64,000 nt of DNA from Marsupella aquatica (GCA_973895155.1 OZ316897.1:17608001-17672000), one strand, 5' to 3'. Positions 25,301 to 37,113 are shown, numbered from the stretch's first letter. Numbers and translations: made by a program. Notes: a model not told the origin generated them from the letters alone.

Positions 25301-25440
25301 GGATGTCCTAGGTGACAACTCTGGGGATGTCTGGCATGATGATTTGTGGGATGTCTTGTATGACGACTCTTGTGATGTCCTGTATGACAACTCTTGGGAC
25401 ATGCTGTAAGATGCAAGGAATGACGACTTGAATGACAGGC
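25301..25440. repeat. Short tandem repeat of about 27 bp
   Basis: About five imperfect units of the form GATGTCYTGTATGACRACTCTTGG lie just inside the right subterminal region of the CACTA element. Confidence 0.7.
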
Positions 25441-26329
25441 TTTGTACATGCATAATGACATTCTAAATGACACATTTAATGACCCCTTGAATAGTCATTT
25501 TGGACACCAGTAATTATAGTCTGATATGACAGTGTAAATGACTAAAAACACTATGCCACATGTTGCCTGCCAATTTGTTCACATTACACCATTTTGGACA
25601 TGTCTATTATGACGGCAATGTCTCTATGGTTAATGGTCATTAAGGACATGTCTATAATGACAAATATTCTTGCCACATGTCAATTACAATGGAAACCACA
25701 TGTCTCTATTTCATTTGTTTAAATTTGTGTCATTTTGGTCGTGTCCAAAATGACTCATTATGTTGGTGAGTGTCTAGACACGTGGCATTGTTTTATTGGT
25801 AATGGAGGCCGTTGACGGCGAACGGCACAACACTGTCAATGGACAGTGTCGGTCATTTTGGACAGTCGGTCATTTTGGACCAAAAATATTTTTAGTCATT
25901 TTGGACAGTTTCAAATGACCACAAGAGTTTTGCGTCATTTGTCCAAAAAGACGGTGACGCAAATGTCCAATGCAACGCGTCTGGAAAGACGGAAACGGAT
26001 GCGTCATTGTTTTGTTGAAAAGACCATGTGGGTAGTCATTGTTGCGGTCATAAACAACCTTGTTTTCTACTAGTGAAATTGGACCATCAGAAGGAGTCCC
26101 ACAAATGCACTGAGATCCATGCTGAGATCTGAATGTCGGGGAAAGTTTGCAATGCAACTCTCTTGTTGTAAAACTAATTGGCTGTGTATTGCCACCTACA
26201 TGTATTTGTTGATTGTGCTTTCCAAACTAGTTGTAGAGTGAGTGTGTGTACGCGCCTCCTCCTTTGTTTGAATTATTTTCTCACCATGCACGCCACCATA
26301 TATTCTCAACAGCTTTGAAGTGCATCGGG

Positions 26330-26631
26330 CCCTAGGGAATCAGTTAGAGTAAAAACCCTAAAACACGTGAGAACAAACCAATAAAATTTGGAAAAACAAA
26401 TTAAAAAGTGAATTCAAATAAAGAATCCTTGTACCCTTTATTACTAAAATTTTGAAATTTTTTTACATACCTGTCTGAATTTTAAAAATAATGATTTTAC
26501 CTAAAATTGAATTTTTAAGTGTCTTAATTGAGTATAAGTTTTTGATTATTATTATTTAGTCCGACATTATTCAAAATAACCTTCATTTGTTTGCACTCCG
26601 TTCTAATAACCCAACAAGTGATTCTCAAGGG
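26330..26631. mobile_element. hAT-like MITE, family 1 copy 2, nested in the LTR
   Basis: A 302-bp element beginning CCCTAGGGAATCAGTTAGAG and ending AGTGATTCTCAAGGG, homologous along its length to 13095-13390. It is flanked by GCATCGGG (26322-26329) and GCATCAGG (26632-26639). The uninterrupted LTR at 36.8 kb carries a single GCATCGGG at this point, i.e. the empty site. Confidence 0.85.
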
Positions 26632-26787
26632 GCATCAGGTTAGATAATGCTCAACTATGAGCAGTGAATCAAGCAACGGAAATCATTATTCATTATATTG
26701 ACCTGAATCAATTTGTGTACATGCCAATTAGATCTCTTTGTTCACATCATGTTGTGCTCATTTGTGCTTTAGCTGGCATAGTTGACA

Positions 26788-27084
26788 CTTGGGGGTCTCA
26801 CTACATAGAGCCCCGGACCCTAGCTGTCACCTACGATGTTTTTAAGCCTTGTACCCCCTAAAATGCAAGATTATTTTTTTAAATTAATATTGTTGGAATA
26901 TTCTAAAATTTTGATTAAAACTACCCTATTGTTCTTAGAAGTCAGATTCAAAATTGGATTTAAAAGACTCTAAAGTTCTTTAACATTTTTTTTAAGCCCG
27001 TTTTTAAGTTTTCCCTTAAAACCAAAACTACATTTTTCTTTGTCACACGTGATGTGCCAATTTCATGGAAGTGAAACCCCCAAG
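26788..27084. mobile_element. hAT-like MITE, family 2, at the LTR/leader junction
   Basis: A 297-bp element with inverted ends CTTGGGGGTCTCACT and AGTGAAACCCCCAAG (one mismatch), flanked by a perfect 8-bp repeat AGTTGACA (26780-26787 and 27085-27092). The target is exactly the last 8 bp of the LTR. The related LTR at 36.7 kb has GGTTGACA uninterrupted. Confidence 0.85.
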
Positions 27085-27490
27085 AGTTGACAGGTTATGG
27101 TCCAAAGCATGTAGTTCTTTTGTTCAGAATTCGTCATTGCAATCTTAATTTGTAATATATATGTCTAGAATTTGAGAAGACTAGTTAATCATTAGAATGT
27201 AGAAGGCTTTGTCAATACATTGCTGAGTATACTATAGCCAGTTCTTCACTTGAAGTCTCCAGCTAGTTCTCTTCCTTTGATTGCATAGTTTGTTCTTCTC
27301 TTCTTCTGTCAGATTTCTTTTCACAAGTTTCCTTTAATTTCATTTTCTCATAATTATGTCAATGACCTTCCATGATACAAGTAATCTCCAAGCTTGCAGG
27401 TGGTTCAAATTATGAATCATGGCAATTTCTTGTCTCCACCGTCTTGCCTCATAAGGTGAGTGAAAATTCATTACCATAATTACTGCTATT

Positions 27491-27764
27491 CTGGGGTCTC
27501 ACTATATAGAAGCCTCCCCATCATCTACGACAGTTTTAGGCCTCAGACCCCCTAAAACATAAGTTTAAAAAATAAAATTGTAACCCCTGTTAAGCTGGAA
27601 TATTATTAAAATATTCTAAAATTTTGATAAAAAAGACCCGAATGTTCTTAAATTAAAGTCTTTAACAGAAAAGTATGAGAACACCCAAAGTGGTAGAATT
27701 GCAAACTTTCCCACTTTTTGAAAACAGGAGCTTCTCCTAGTTCTGATTTCAAGTGGAACCCCCC
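27491..27764. mobile_element. hAT-like MITE, family 2, third copy
   Basis: It begins CTGGGGTCTCACTATATAG and ends AAGTGGAACCCCCC, with the shared interior CCCCCTAAAAC and AATATTCTAAAATTTTGAT. Termini are more diverged than in the 26788 copy, and I could not fix a target duplication. Confidence 0.65.
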
Positions 27765-28099
27765 ATGTTGCTGCAGGAAATTAAATTTCCCAGTGTATGT
27801 TATGTAACAATTTTTAAGAATGTCATTGGGGACTTTAAGGAACTTTTGTTGTTACTGTAGTAAGACTGTTCTAGGTCATTCATGCATCATTACCCACTTA
27901 GAATTCATCGAGACAATTTTCGTGGCCCAAATTGATGCACTGGTTCAAGATTTATGGCCAGTTTTAGTGTTTGTAGGTAGGTATACAAATTCCCATCTAA
28001 ACACAAGAGAATTGGCAAAAACCCACTTATTACCAATGAAAAATACAAATACTCTAGGATTGTCTATTTTGTCAGTAGTATTAAAGAACAGTCACCAAT

Positions 28100-28620
28100 A
28101 TCAAACTAGGTAAAAGTCACACATAAGGTAGGATAAATTTGATTTCCTACCTGGGCATGTACGTGACAGTTTTTCCTTGTGTAAGAGTCCCAACAGGTGA
28201 GCAAATGAGGACATGTGAGAGGAATGCAACGTTTACCAACGCCTTGCTTGGAATTGGGCTTATCCAGGTAGGGCTTTTCAGATTCCATTGTCACTGGGAA
28301 GTCAACGACCTCATAGTGTGTTCTGGTTGGTGCTTCAATTGGCTTTTTTCAGTGTCCTTTAACCCTATGGTGTACAGCCAAGTCATAGTCATGCATTAAT
28401 ATGTGAGCTATTTCCTCTCAAAGCTACCGCTGATCAGTGTGAAATATTTCAAAACACAAAGAAAACCACATCAGGAAACCCCTGATCAAAAATCTGTCCA
28501 AACAGATAGTTTGCTGATTAATTCAGTATGACGAGTGTAAGTAAAGCAAAATGAATAAGAAAAATTTCTCGGACCTAAAAATGTCAAGGGTGTCACGTTC
28601 TTCGCAGCAAGCCACATTTT
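28100..28620 (-). pseudogene. Duplicated WRAP73 exon 5 remnant, unit 1
   Basis: On the minus strand about 28240-28370 matches exon 5 of the WD40 gene (41266-41391) and still encodes pieces such as EKPYLDKPNSKQGVG. The flanking intron is shared as well, e.g. TAAGTAAAGCAAAATGAATAAG near 28540 against 41550. It lacks an exon 6 partner and any upstream exon, so it is non-functional. It is the outermost trace of the ~6.5-kb tandem duplication. Confidence 0.75.
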
Positions 28621-30492
28621 CAAGGAGCCAATTAAAATGAGAATTACTCCAGACCCAACTTGATAGATCCGGGGATAGATCTAGCATATCTTAGCCGCTC
28701 ACCAAATAGTGAAATTTTTGGTACCTTCAAATCCACAGATACACGTACCCCTTTTGTTTCCCCTGCCCGCTTTGAGCTGCCTTAAGCCTTCCCGCTCAGA
28801 AAAAAATTAAAAGGAGAAACTAGTCTTGCTCTTGTTTTGGGTCATATGCTCCCCATATGTTCATTCCCATGAAAGTCTTTATGGTCCTTAATTCATCATT
28901 GGAATCCACGTGAAAGATACAAATTCGACATTCAAGCTGATAAGATTCCGGTAAATAGCTAGAGAAGTGGGAGGGAATTATCATTTAATCAAAGAAGCGC
29001 CAGAAGCAATATTCCCTAAAATAATGAAATTTTTCAATTGTCTACCATGGTTCAATAAGGTCGCTTTGGTATTAGAGGTAGCAGACGTACAACTTAAAAT
29101 TAAAGATGCACGTGTAAATACATCTAACTTGGGCTAAACTTAGATTATGGAACCTGCCCTCTCAATATATTGTCACTCTGAAATTTCCTGACAAACAACG
29201 GGAATGGACCTGGCCTTTTGTGACTATGGCTACAGAAAATTTTGGCTTCATTCAGATTTTGCAATGACATATATAATTAGTTGTTCGATCATCTATAAGC
29301 TAAGACTTGAATTCAGCTTGGTGTTAACAATGCCGCACACTGGAAGAATTCTAGCCTCAACTAATTTTTCCCAACCAGGCGAACTCAGATAAATATAAAG
29401 TTTTATTTTTATTGCTTTTTAGTAGAAGACTTACCCATTTTTTGTGAAAGAATGATAAGGGTTTGAAAATCACGTTTGGCATTGCAAGAAAGATTAGATT
29501 GATCTATTATTATTTCATTTCTAATTTTTGGCATTGCAAGAAAATACAGAATATAATGCCCGGACGGAGACATTGTCCCCTCCCTATCCCCCTCCCTCCC
29601 TGCCCCCCTGGACTCCTTCTTTACACCAATGAAAAATAAAAGGGAACTGGTTACTGATCCAAGATGGTGGCAGTTGACGACTTGACTACCTTGACAAATT
29701 ACAGTGGAGACAGGTAATACAACTAGGTTTGATAATGCAACTAAAACTGGCAACAAACGGTAAATAAAGAGACCCTTTAGAGGTCACATGGTCATCAAAA
29801 GTGTTTAAAAAATTATCGGAGTCAATTTAATTTTTCTGAACAAGTCCATCCAAGATTCGTCAATCATCTTGGGGGCTCCGGTTTCGAAAATATAAGTTTT
29901 TTAAAATCTATATTAGAATATTGTAGCTTGTGCTTGCCCGCTTCCCCACTGTTGTTCGATCATGATGTTCTTCCATGTTATGATCCTCGCTCTTCCAAAG
30001 ATTGCACATAACTAATATATGTGGCAATCCTTCAGAGTAGCTTGCTTTAATTTAGGTGCTGGACTCGGACCAATGCATTTCATGTTGTGTTATACTATAC
30101 AGCCTTTGGGAGGTGTGCTTAGCAGTCTGTCTTGTTAGTATCTTCGCACCATGCATTTGAGTACATATTAATTTTACAATACTAGAAGCTACAATCAAAT
30201 TATATAGATTACTTTCAAATAATTGAGATTTTACAAATCAGTCCATCAGATGTTTACCAGATGAACTCCCATCATCAGATGGAATTCAAATGACAGTAAC
30301 AAAACTGGAGGAAATATTTACACAAACCTCAATGTACATGGCCGCATGTTCGACCCCAATATAAGCAGTGGTCTTTGATTCATCTAAAATATATATACAC
30401 AAGGGCAACAAGAATTTTGTTCATATATTTCTCCGAAGACCCAACTAATATCCATCATTGTCTCTAAGCACTTCATGCAGTCTCTAAGCCCT
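28621..30492. other. Duplicated intron and intergenic DNA, no gene
   Basis: 28920-29760 aligns with 35420-35880 (shared GGTAAATAG...GAGGGAATTATCATTTAATCAAA and CCCTAAAATARTGAA). 30210-30490 aligns with 37490-37790 upstream of the second Ser-rich copy. Nothing coding is seen. Confidence 0.55.
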
Positions 30493-32491
30493 TCATGCAC
30501 GATCCTGCCCCAATTCCCGTGCAACCTCGGTGGACCACATAATCTCAATATTGGAATCTAGCTTGCAACAATAATCTCCACAAGGTTTCTGGATCCACAA
30601 GGTTTCTGGATCACTCAGAAACAACGATGTCTCTTCTGTTGCACCATAGTAGCAATTATACGAGCTGCTGCGTGAGGAAGATCGAGCAAGTATTTGAAAG
30701 ATTAATAAAGATGTCGCTTCATATTGCACGTCTTGCTGCCATCTTACGAACAGGAGCTGCTGGAAATAGAAGCTAGCTGCTGCGTGAGGAAGAGTGAGCC
30801 CTTGCACGTCTTGCCACCACATTACCAACAGGAGGCAATAGGAGGTGTTCGGCAATAGGAGGAGCCGTCGCGTGAGGAAGAGCGAGTCCTTTCACGTGTT
30901 GCCGCAACAGTACCAATACAAGCTGCTGGACAATTGGAGCCGCTGCTTGAGGAAGAGGGAGTCCTTTCACGAGTTTTGCCACCACAGTACCAATAGGAGC
31001 TGCTGGACAATTGGAGCTGCTGCTTGAGGAAGAGGGAGTCCTTTCAGGTTCTACTGCCACAGTACCAATAGGACCTGCTGAACAATTGGAGCTGCTGCTT
31101 GAGGAAGAGCGAGTCCTCTTAGGTTCTGCTGCCACATTACCAATAGGAGCTGCTGGGCAATAGGAGTTGCTGCTTGAGGAAGTGTGAGTCCTTGCACGTT
31201 TAGCCGCCACAGTACCAATAAGAGCTGCTAGACAATTGGAGCCGCTGCTTGAGGAAGACTGAGTCCTTTCAGGTTCTGCCGCCACAGACTTACCAATAGG
31301 AGCTGCTGGGAAATGGGAGCTGCTGCTTGAGCAAGAAGAGCGAGTCCTTGCACGTTTGGCCATCATAGTACCAAAAGGAGCTGGTGAGCAATAGGAGCTG
31401 CTGCGTGAGTACGAGCGACTCCTTCCACGTCTTGCCGTCATACTACCACTAGGAGCTGCTGGGCAATAGGAGCTGTTGCGTGAGGAAGAGCGAGTCCTTT
31501 CAGGTTCTGCCACCACAGTACCAGCAGGAGCTGCTGGGCAATAGGAGCTGCTGCTTGAGGACGAGCGAGTCCTTTCAGGTTCTGCCGTCACAATACCAAG
31601 AGGAGCTGCTGGGCAATAGGAGCTGCTGCTTGAGGAAGAGCTAGTCCTTTCAGGTTTTGCCACCACAGTACTAGCAGGAGCTGCTGGGCAATAGGAGCTG
31701 CTGCTTGAGGAAGAGCGAATCCTTTCAGGTTCCTCCACCACAGTACCAAGAGGAGCTGCTGGGCAATAGGAGCTGCTGCGTGATGAAGAGCAAGTCCTTT
31801 CAGGTTTTGCCACCACAGTACCAGCAGGAGCTGCTGGGCAATAGGAGCTGCTGCCTGAGGAAGAGTGAGTCCTTTCAGGTTCTGTTGTCACAGTACCAAT
31901 AGGAACTGCTGGGCAATAGGAACCTTCGTCATTAGGAGCATTCGTCAATTTCTGAGTGGTCTCGCCGTTACTATATTCTGCTTCGAAGCTGGAGAAGGAG
32001 TTGTCTTCCGTGGAGGAGTAGGACAAGTATTCCGGGTCCACCCTTTCATCAGTTGGGGACTGTGGCGAACAGTCCACGACAGATCTGGAGTAGTAGGTCC
32101 TATCTGAGTTGTTAAATGTACAGTAAAGGCTCTCATCTGTGGAATTGTAACTGTCCGACCTGGAAATGACATAGGTGTCCGAAAACTGATCTGCGCTGCT
32201 CCCAGAAGTTGTGTAACTGTCCAAATCTGAGTCGGAAATGGAATCGCCGGAAGTCTCTGGAAAAGGATCTGTGCTGCTTCTAGAGGTGGTGTGACTCTCC
32301 TTCTCGTAAGAATCTGCGTCAGCGTTTTCAGAGATGCTTTAACTCTCCGAATGGTAAGAATCTGTGCCATTACTTTCAGAGCTGGTGTACCTCTCCGAAT
32401 CGCAAGAATCTGTGTCATTGGAAGAGCCACTCGTAGGTTCAGGGCAGCCTTTGCCACAAGTGCTGGAGGAGAATCGGCGCTGACAATCCAT
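30493..32491 (-). pseudogene. Ser-rich 25-residue-repeat protein, damaged copy
   Basis: Paralogue of the gene at 37799-39340. The start aligning with that gene is the ATG at 32491. The frame opens with Ser/Asp/Glu-rich sequence, meets an in-frame TAA near 32342 after about 50 codons, then stays open in the same frame through the N-terminal region and about twelve repeats of the type SYCPAAPAGTVVAKPERTRS+S-run. It loses frame in the last repeats (about 30950-31000), and the conserved C-terminal tail EETSLFL lies in another frame (around 30620). A segment with the putative nuclear signal of the other copy is deleted. One nonsense change plus a 3' frameshift suggests a pseudogene, unless translation starts downstream of the TAA. 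Function unknown. Confidence 0.65.
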
Positions 32492-34249
32492 CATGAGATC
32501 GGAGGAAGGAGAAGCTCAAACGCAGTAGGATGTACTTGGGCACGAAAGAAAAATCAACACGAGACAGGGATGTCGGAATTAATGAACTTGAGAGTGAAAA
32601 CTTGTCCTTAAATGCTGCCTTTGAAAGAACTAGATCATTAGTCACTTCAATGTTCAACCCCAAGCTAACAGGAAAGTTCGGGTTCGTCGTTACATTCAGA
32701 CAACAACAAAACCTACACATACGTCCCTCGTCTGTATGATCCAGTTTTATCAGTTTGAACAGACTACTGACCATGCTATTTTTCTAGGGCATTGTCAATA
32801 TATTGGTAGTTCCAACTGGAATGCCTTTCAATATCTGCGTTAGATGTTTGGTTCGCCGGCCAGTCCAGGACCTCAGGACTTTGGGTGTTAGGGATAAGGC
32901 CGACAACTTATGATTTTCTTCGTTTGAATTGTTTGTAGCATGAGGCAAAATGGACATACTCCCATGTTGGTGAAACTCACACTTAGGCACCCTTTCCCCT
33001 AACATGCTAACACTAACTCCTGGGAGAAAATACTAATGAAATAATTATCATTTTACTAAGGTTCAGACTCTGATTTCTTTTGTGTGCAATTGTCCACCAT
33101 CCCAACAGCTTTTACGCTTGGTATTCGACGCTCTTTGTAAATTGTCTCTCCATACTCGTTCTTGTTCTAACTTGCTTTTCTCCCGTTGCATTCGTCGAGA
33201 GCGCGCGTTCTAATGCTATCTAGTCTGTCATGTCATTTCACAAGCTCGACAATCATGGTACTCGCGCGAGGAGACCAAACCACGAAGTGTTAACTTCTGA
33301 AACAGTCCTTGTATCCTCCCTCATTTTGTAAATAGATTAACTATGGCGTACATTCCCTACAGACCTCATATTCGTACCTGAAGGCCCCCTTCGCTAACAC
33401 AAGCATGAAGGATTCCTAGAAGCTGAGTAATCTTGAATTGTAGTTGGTACAATGTTAATTTCAGACTGGTTGGTTGAATTTCTTTTAGGGATTACAGCCA
33501 ATCTACTGGCCATAGTTCTGATAGCCAGGAACTTCTTTGCATATTACTTTACTGAGTGGTGAAACGCTTCAACATCTTTTTAATAAAAGTGTCCTTGACC
33601 TGTCAAATCTACCGAGTCAACTCTGGTAAAAAAACATCATGAGTTTGCATCTGCAACATTCCACACCCCCCGCTTTGATTTCTTTGTCCCTTGCTTTGGC
33701 GCACCTCCTCTTATCAACATGGCAATGCTCAGATTAGCCGTTCGTGAGTAAGTTGTATATATATATGTCCAGCATCTCGTACTCGTTTTTGCTGGAGCAC
33801 AAGCAGAAATCAAACAACCCGATGATCATTCAAAACGTAAGCACTTGCCTTTGTATGGTGAAAGGGGACCCCACCATAAGGTAATCCCTGCTCAAAACCT
33901 TGCAGCAGTCACAACATCACTTCCAGAGACTTAAAAAATTAGAACAAATCGCATGAGAACTTGACTGAGACAGCTACCTATAATATCCATTGACGCCAAC
34001 TTTGCAATTGCAGACTAAAGCTACTAAGAACTGCCCAATATGAATACTTATGCCTGCAGAGGTCAGCTCTATGTAGAAGACAGCAGACGATTACGATTGC
34101 TACTGAGGACCTGATCATCAAGTCAAAGACTCTGAACCATTGAAGATTTGAATAACGTACAAAACACTCAGGAGACTGGCAGAACGCTATTATCAGGGCT
34201 TGTGACGAGTTTCATTATCTGCAACCCAACTGAAATGACATGATCGTGT
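32492..34249. other. Duplicated intergenic DNA between Ser-rich copy and WRAP73 exon copy
   Basis: Parts align with 39400-40260 (e.g. CAATCATGGTACTCGCGCGA at ~33250 and ~40130). About 33390-34170 has no counterpart in the other unit. No gene seen. Confidence 0.5.
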
Positions 34250-34655
34250 CTAACTCAATAAATTATCATACAAGGTAACATCATTGCATTGGCTGCCAGC
34301 GGCCTCAAAATTATCGATGGGAGGCACAAATGTGCAGCAAAAGGATTCCTTGTCTTTGAGAACCAACGACGTTCCATCCGGATTCCACTTCAAGTCATTG
34401 GCAGCAAACTTAGGGAGTGGTATATTCACACAACAGGCCCCGGCTGGTGTCCACATGTACAAACTTGAACTCCCAGTGCAAAGTGCAAGACGTGGCTGCA
34501 TTGGATCCCATGCTGCTGCACGAATTGGCTTCTTTTGTGTGAGAATGGCAGCCAACTCCAGGTGAGCAACATCCCAAATCCAGAGAGCATTTGCCATGTT
34601 ATCATTACGTGTAAGGATGAAACAACTGTCTGGGCTCCAGGAAAGCTAAGTAAAC
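34250..34655 (-). pseudogene. Duplicated WRAP73 exon 6
   Basis: Nearly identical to the last exon of the WD40 gene (40739-41103), encoding MANALWIWDVAHLELAAIL and the rest of that exon. Two differences matter. A 5-bp insertion near the 5' end (GTTTACTTAGCTTTCC against GTTTACTTTCC) shifts the frame or creates a new AG acceptor. A 5-bp CATTG insertion at the stop extends the tail by 12 residues. Without upstream exons 1-4 it cannot make the full protein. Confidence 0.8.
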
Positions 34656-34778
34656 CTGATTTTACAAAGATCCAATACAACATTTCAAGACTTAGAATAA
34701 GCATCGTAACAATAATCAGCTCAGGAAACTATGGAGAAGCTTAACAAAACATGTCATGCGACTACAGTAATCTTGCTT

Positions 34779-35215
34779 CCACCCACATTGAGAATGTTAA
34801 CTAAGAATCCCAACAGGTGAGCAAATGAGAACATGTGAGAGGAATGCAAAGCTTACCAACGCCTTGCTTTGGGATTGGGCTTTTTCTACCCACATTGAGA
34901 ATGTTAACTAGGAATCCCAACAGGTGAGCAAATGAGAACATGTGAGAGTGTTGCAAAGCTTACCAACGCCTTGCTTTGGGATTGGGCTTCTTCTACCCAA
35001 ATTGAGAATGTTAACTAAGAATCCCAACTGGTGAGCAAATGAGAACATGTGAGAGGAATGCAAAGCTTACCAACGCCTTGCTTTGAGATTGGGCTTATTG
35101 GGGTGGGGCTTTTCAGATTTCATTGTCACTGAGAGGTCAAGGACCTCATAATGTGTTCTGGCTGGTTCTTCAGTTTGTTTTTCAGTGTCCTTGGACCCTA
35201 TGGAGCGAAGTCGTA
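34779..35215 (-). pseudogene. Duplicated WRAP73 exon 5 with triplicated donor end
   Basis: The exon 5 homologue spans about 35080-35190. Its donor-side end with adjacent intron is present three times as ~107-bp direct repeats (34779-34885, 34886-34992, 34993-35099). Each carries ACCAACGCCTTGCTTTG and the CCCAACWGGTGAGCAAATGAG block. It belongs to the second duplication unit together with the exon 6 copy at 34250-34655. Confidence 0.75.
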
Positions 35216-35700
35216 TTCATTAAAATGTGAGCTATTTGCTCTCAAAGCTACGTCTAATCACTGTGTAATATTTCAGAAAAACAAAGAAAACCCCATCAGG
35301 AAACCCTGAAAACGTACCTGTCAAAAGAGATAGTTTTGCTAATTCAGTATGACTAGGATAAGTAAAGCAAAATGAATAAAAACATTATCTCGGACCTAGA
35401 AATGGACAAACAAATAACATTCCGGTAAATAGGTAGAGAGAAGTGGAAGGAAATTATCATTTAATCAAATTAAGAAACGCGAAAAGCACTGTTCCCTAAA
35501 ATAGTGAATTTTTAAATTGAGGTTCAATCAGGTCACTTTGGTATTAATTGGAGGAAGCACACAACTCAAAATAAATTAAAGATGTGTGAATGCATCTAAC
35601 TCAAATAGATATAAAGTAGTGGTTTTAGGGGAATACTTACAGATTTTCGTAAAAAATTGATAAGGGTTTGAAAATCAATTTGTTTGGCATTGCAGTCTAA

Positions 35701-35770
35701 AGCCCGGATGGAGCATTCCAAGGAAAGCCCGGATGGAGCATTCCAAGGAAAGCCCGGATGGAGCCCATGA
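35701..35770. repeat. 25-bp tandem repeat, about three units
   Basis: AGCCCGGATGGAGC followed by ATTCCAAGGAA is repeated at 35701, 35726 and 35751 (the last partial). The corresponding position in the other duplicate (about 29560) has only one CCCGGACGGAG. Confidence 0.8.
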
Positions 35771-36239
35771 TCCCCATGAACTGCATAAAGCAATCGACTG
35801 CTTTACATGAATGAAAAAGAAAAAGGAACCTGCGGACCTACTTGACTACCTTTCGGAGAAAATAGTAAAGACTTCAAAACATGTTTTCTTAAAAAGGACT
35901 TTGTTGAGTGTAATGTTAAATATATGGCTTAGCTAGCAGTGTTGCTTGGAGAAGAATGGAGCTTCTTTGTCTTGACGTTCCAATCTTAATTCAATTGAAG
36001 GCAAGCAAAATGCATCAATGAGATGACAAGCCTGATCAAAGACATTTGCCCCACTCCATTGGTCATTGTCATGGATTTGAGGCTGCCGCTGGAGTTAATT
36101 GTCAAGTAGTCACCATTGTCAAGTCGTCATGAACTTACGTAGCACACTTTAAAAATGTGCATGACGTCTAGACAACTTACTTTACAGGGACATGAAAGTC
36201 GTCGACTATTGGGGACATAAAGCTTTGGGTTGATTTATC

Positions 36240-37113
36240 TGAAATTAACCCATTGAGAATTTGAATGAACTACATGATCTGTACCACCGAATCAATAGTA
36301 ATCCCAGCAGGGGTACAACGATCAATTGCGTCACGATACTGTGCACCAAAAGTCTCCATATCTTGTACTTCAGATTCACGAACCGAGCCCAGTTGTCATG
36401 TTTGGAGACAAGAAATTGCCATGATTCATATTTTGAACCACCTTCAAGCTTGGAGATTAAATGACTCGTACATAATTGTGAGCAGATGAAAAAGAAACTT
36501 GTAAAACGAAATCTGTCAGAAGAAAAGAAGAACAAACTCTAGAGTCAAAAGAAGAGAACTCAAGACTTCAATTGAAGAGTAGTATACTCCACAAATGTAT
36601 CGACAAAGAGTTCTACATTCGAATGATTAGCTAGGCTTCTGAAATTCTAGACCGATAATACAAAGATTACAACGATGAATTCTAACCGAAAGAACTACGT
36701 GTTTTGGCCAATTCCCTGTCAACCATGCAAGCTAAAGCACAAATGAGCACGAGATGTGCATGAACAAAGAGATAGCTGGCGTGTACACACGAATAGATTC
36801 AGATAGAATGAATAATGATTTCTGCTTGCTTGATTCACTGCTCAGTATTGAGCATTATACAACCCGATGCGCTGCAAACCCGTTCAGAATACAGGGTGGC
36901 GCATGGTGAGAAAACATTTCAAACAAAGGAGGCGCGTCTGTGCGGCACTCACTCTACAGGGGAAAGCACAATCAGCAAAAACACGTCGACGTACATCCCG
37001 CTCACTAAATACACTTGTGTGTCTATCAGTGGTTCAAATTGGACGGTGAAGATCTATTCAATTCAGATGATCAGATTTAGAGAAGCGCGCGGACAAAATG
37101 TGGCCGATTGACA
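36240..37113 (-). mobile_element. Copia copy C: LTR, leader and gag start, inverted
   Basis: Read on the minus strand, the LTR (37113 to 36717, 397 bp) starts TGTCAATCGGCC and ends GGTTGACA. It is followed by a leader and a gag start encoding KLEGGSKYESWQFLVS (about 36390-36440), then degenerate sequence. It lacks MITE insertions and so serves as the empty-site reference for copy B. It sits inside the second unit of the tandem duplication and has no counterpart in the first. Confidence 0.75.

Larger units (their letters stand above)
15047..26075. mobile_element. 11-kb CACTA (En/Spm) element, no transposase seen
   Basis: The left end CACTAGAAGAAAACATGGCC (15047) is matched in reverse complement by the right end, which reads inward CACTAGTAGAAAACAAGG from 26075. 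Both are flanked by AAA (15044-15046 and 26076-26078), the 3-bp duplication expected of CACTA elements. Next to each end are dense short subterminal repeats of the AAATGAC/GTCATTT type in both orientations, the usual transposase-binding layout. The interior holds a ~582-bp satellite and a ~5.5-kb core with intron-exon-like sequence. No long ORF resembling a CACTA transposase (TNPD/TNPA type) is present, so the element is probably non-autonomous. Most short frames inside are by-products of the repeats. Confidence 0.85.
26190..27470 (+). mobile_element. Copia copy B: LTR, leader and gag start
   Basis: From ~26190 the sequence follows the LTR at 36717-37113 (TGATTGTGCTTTCC, CTCACCATGCACGCCACC, ATAATGCTCAACT, CATGTTGTGCTCATTTGTGC). 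It then continues into the shared leader after AGTTGACA and ends in the gag start, with a frame reading KLAGGSNYESWQFLVSTVLP (about 27390-27455). Two MITEs interrupt it (26330-26631, 26788-27084), and a third element lies at its right edge. It is a truncated 5' end with no pol. Confidence 0.7.

Noticed and set aside
31705-32107. Plus-strand ORFs across the Ser-rich array, and 38879-39163
   Set aside because: Open only because the 75-bp repeat keeps frames open; they do not extend into conserved non-repetitive sequence.
34250-35215. A second functional WRAP73 gene
   Set aside because: Only exon 5 and 6 copies exist, exon 6 has a 5-bp insertion, and exons 1-4 are not duplicated.
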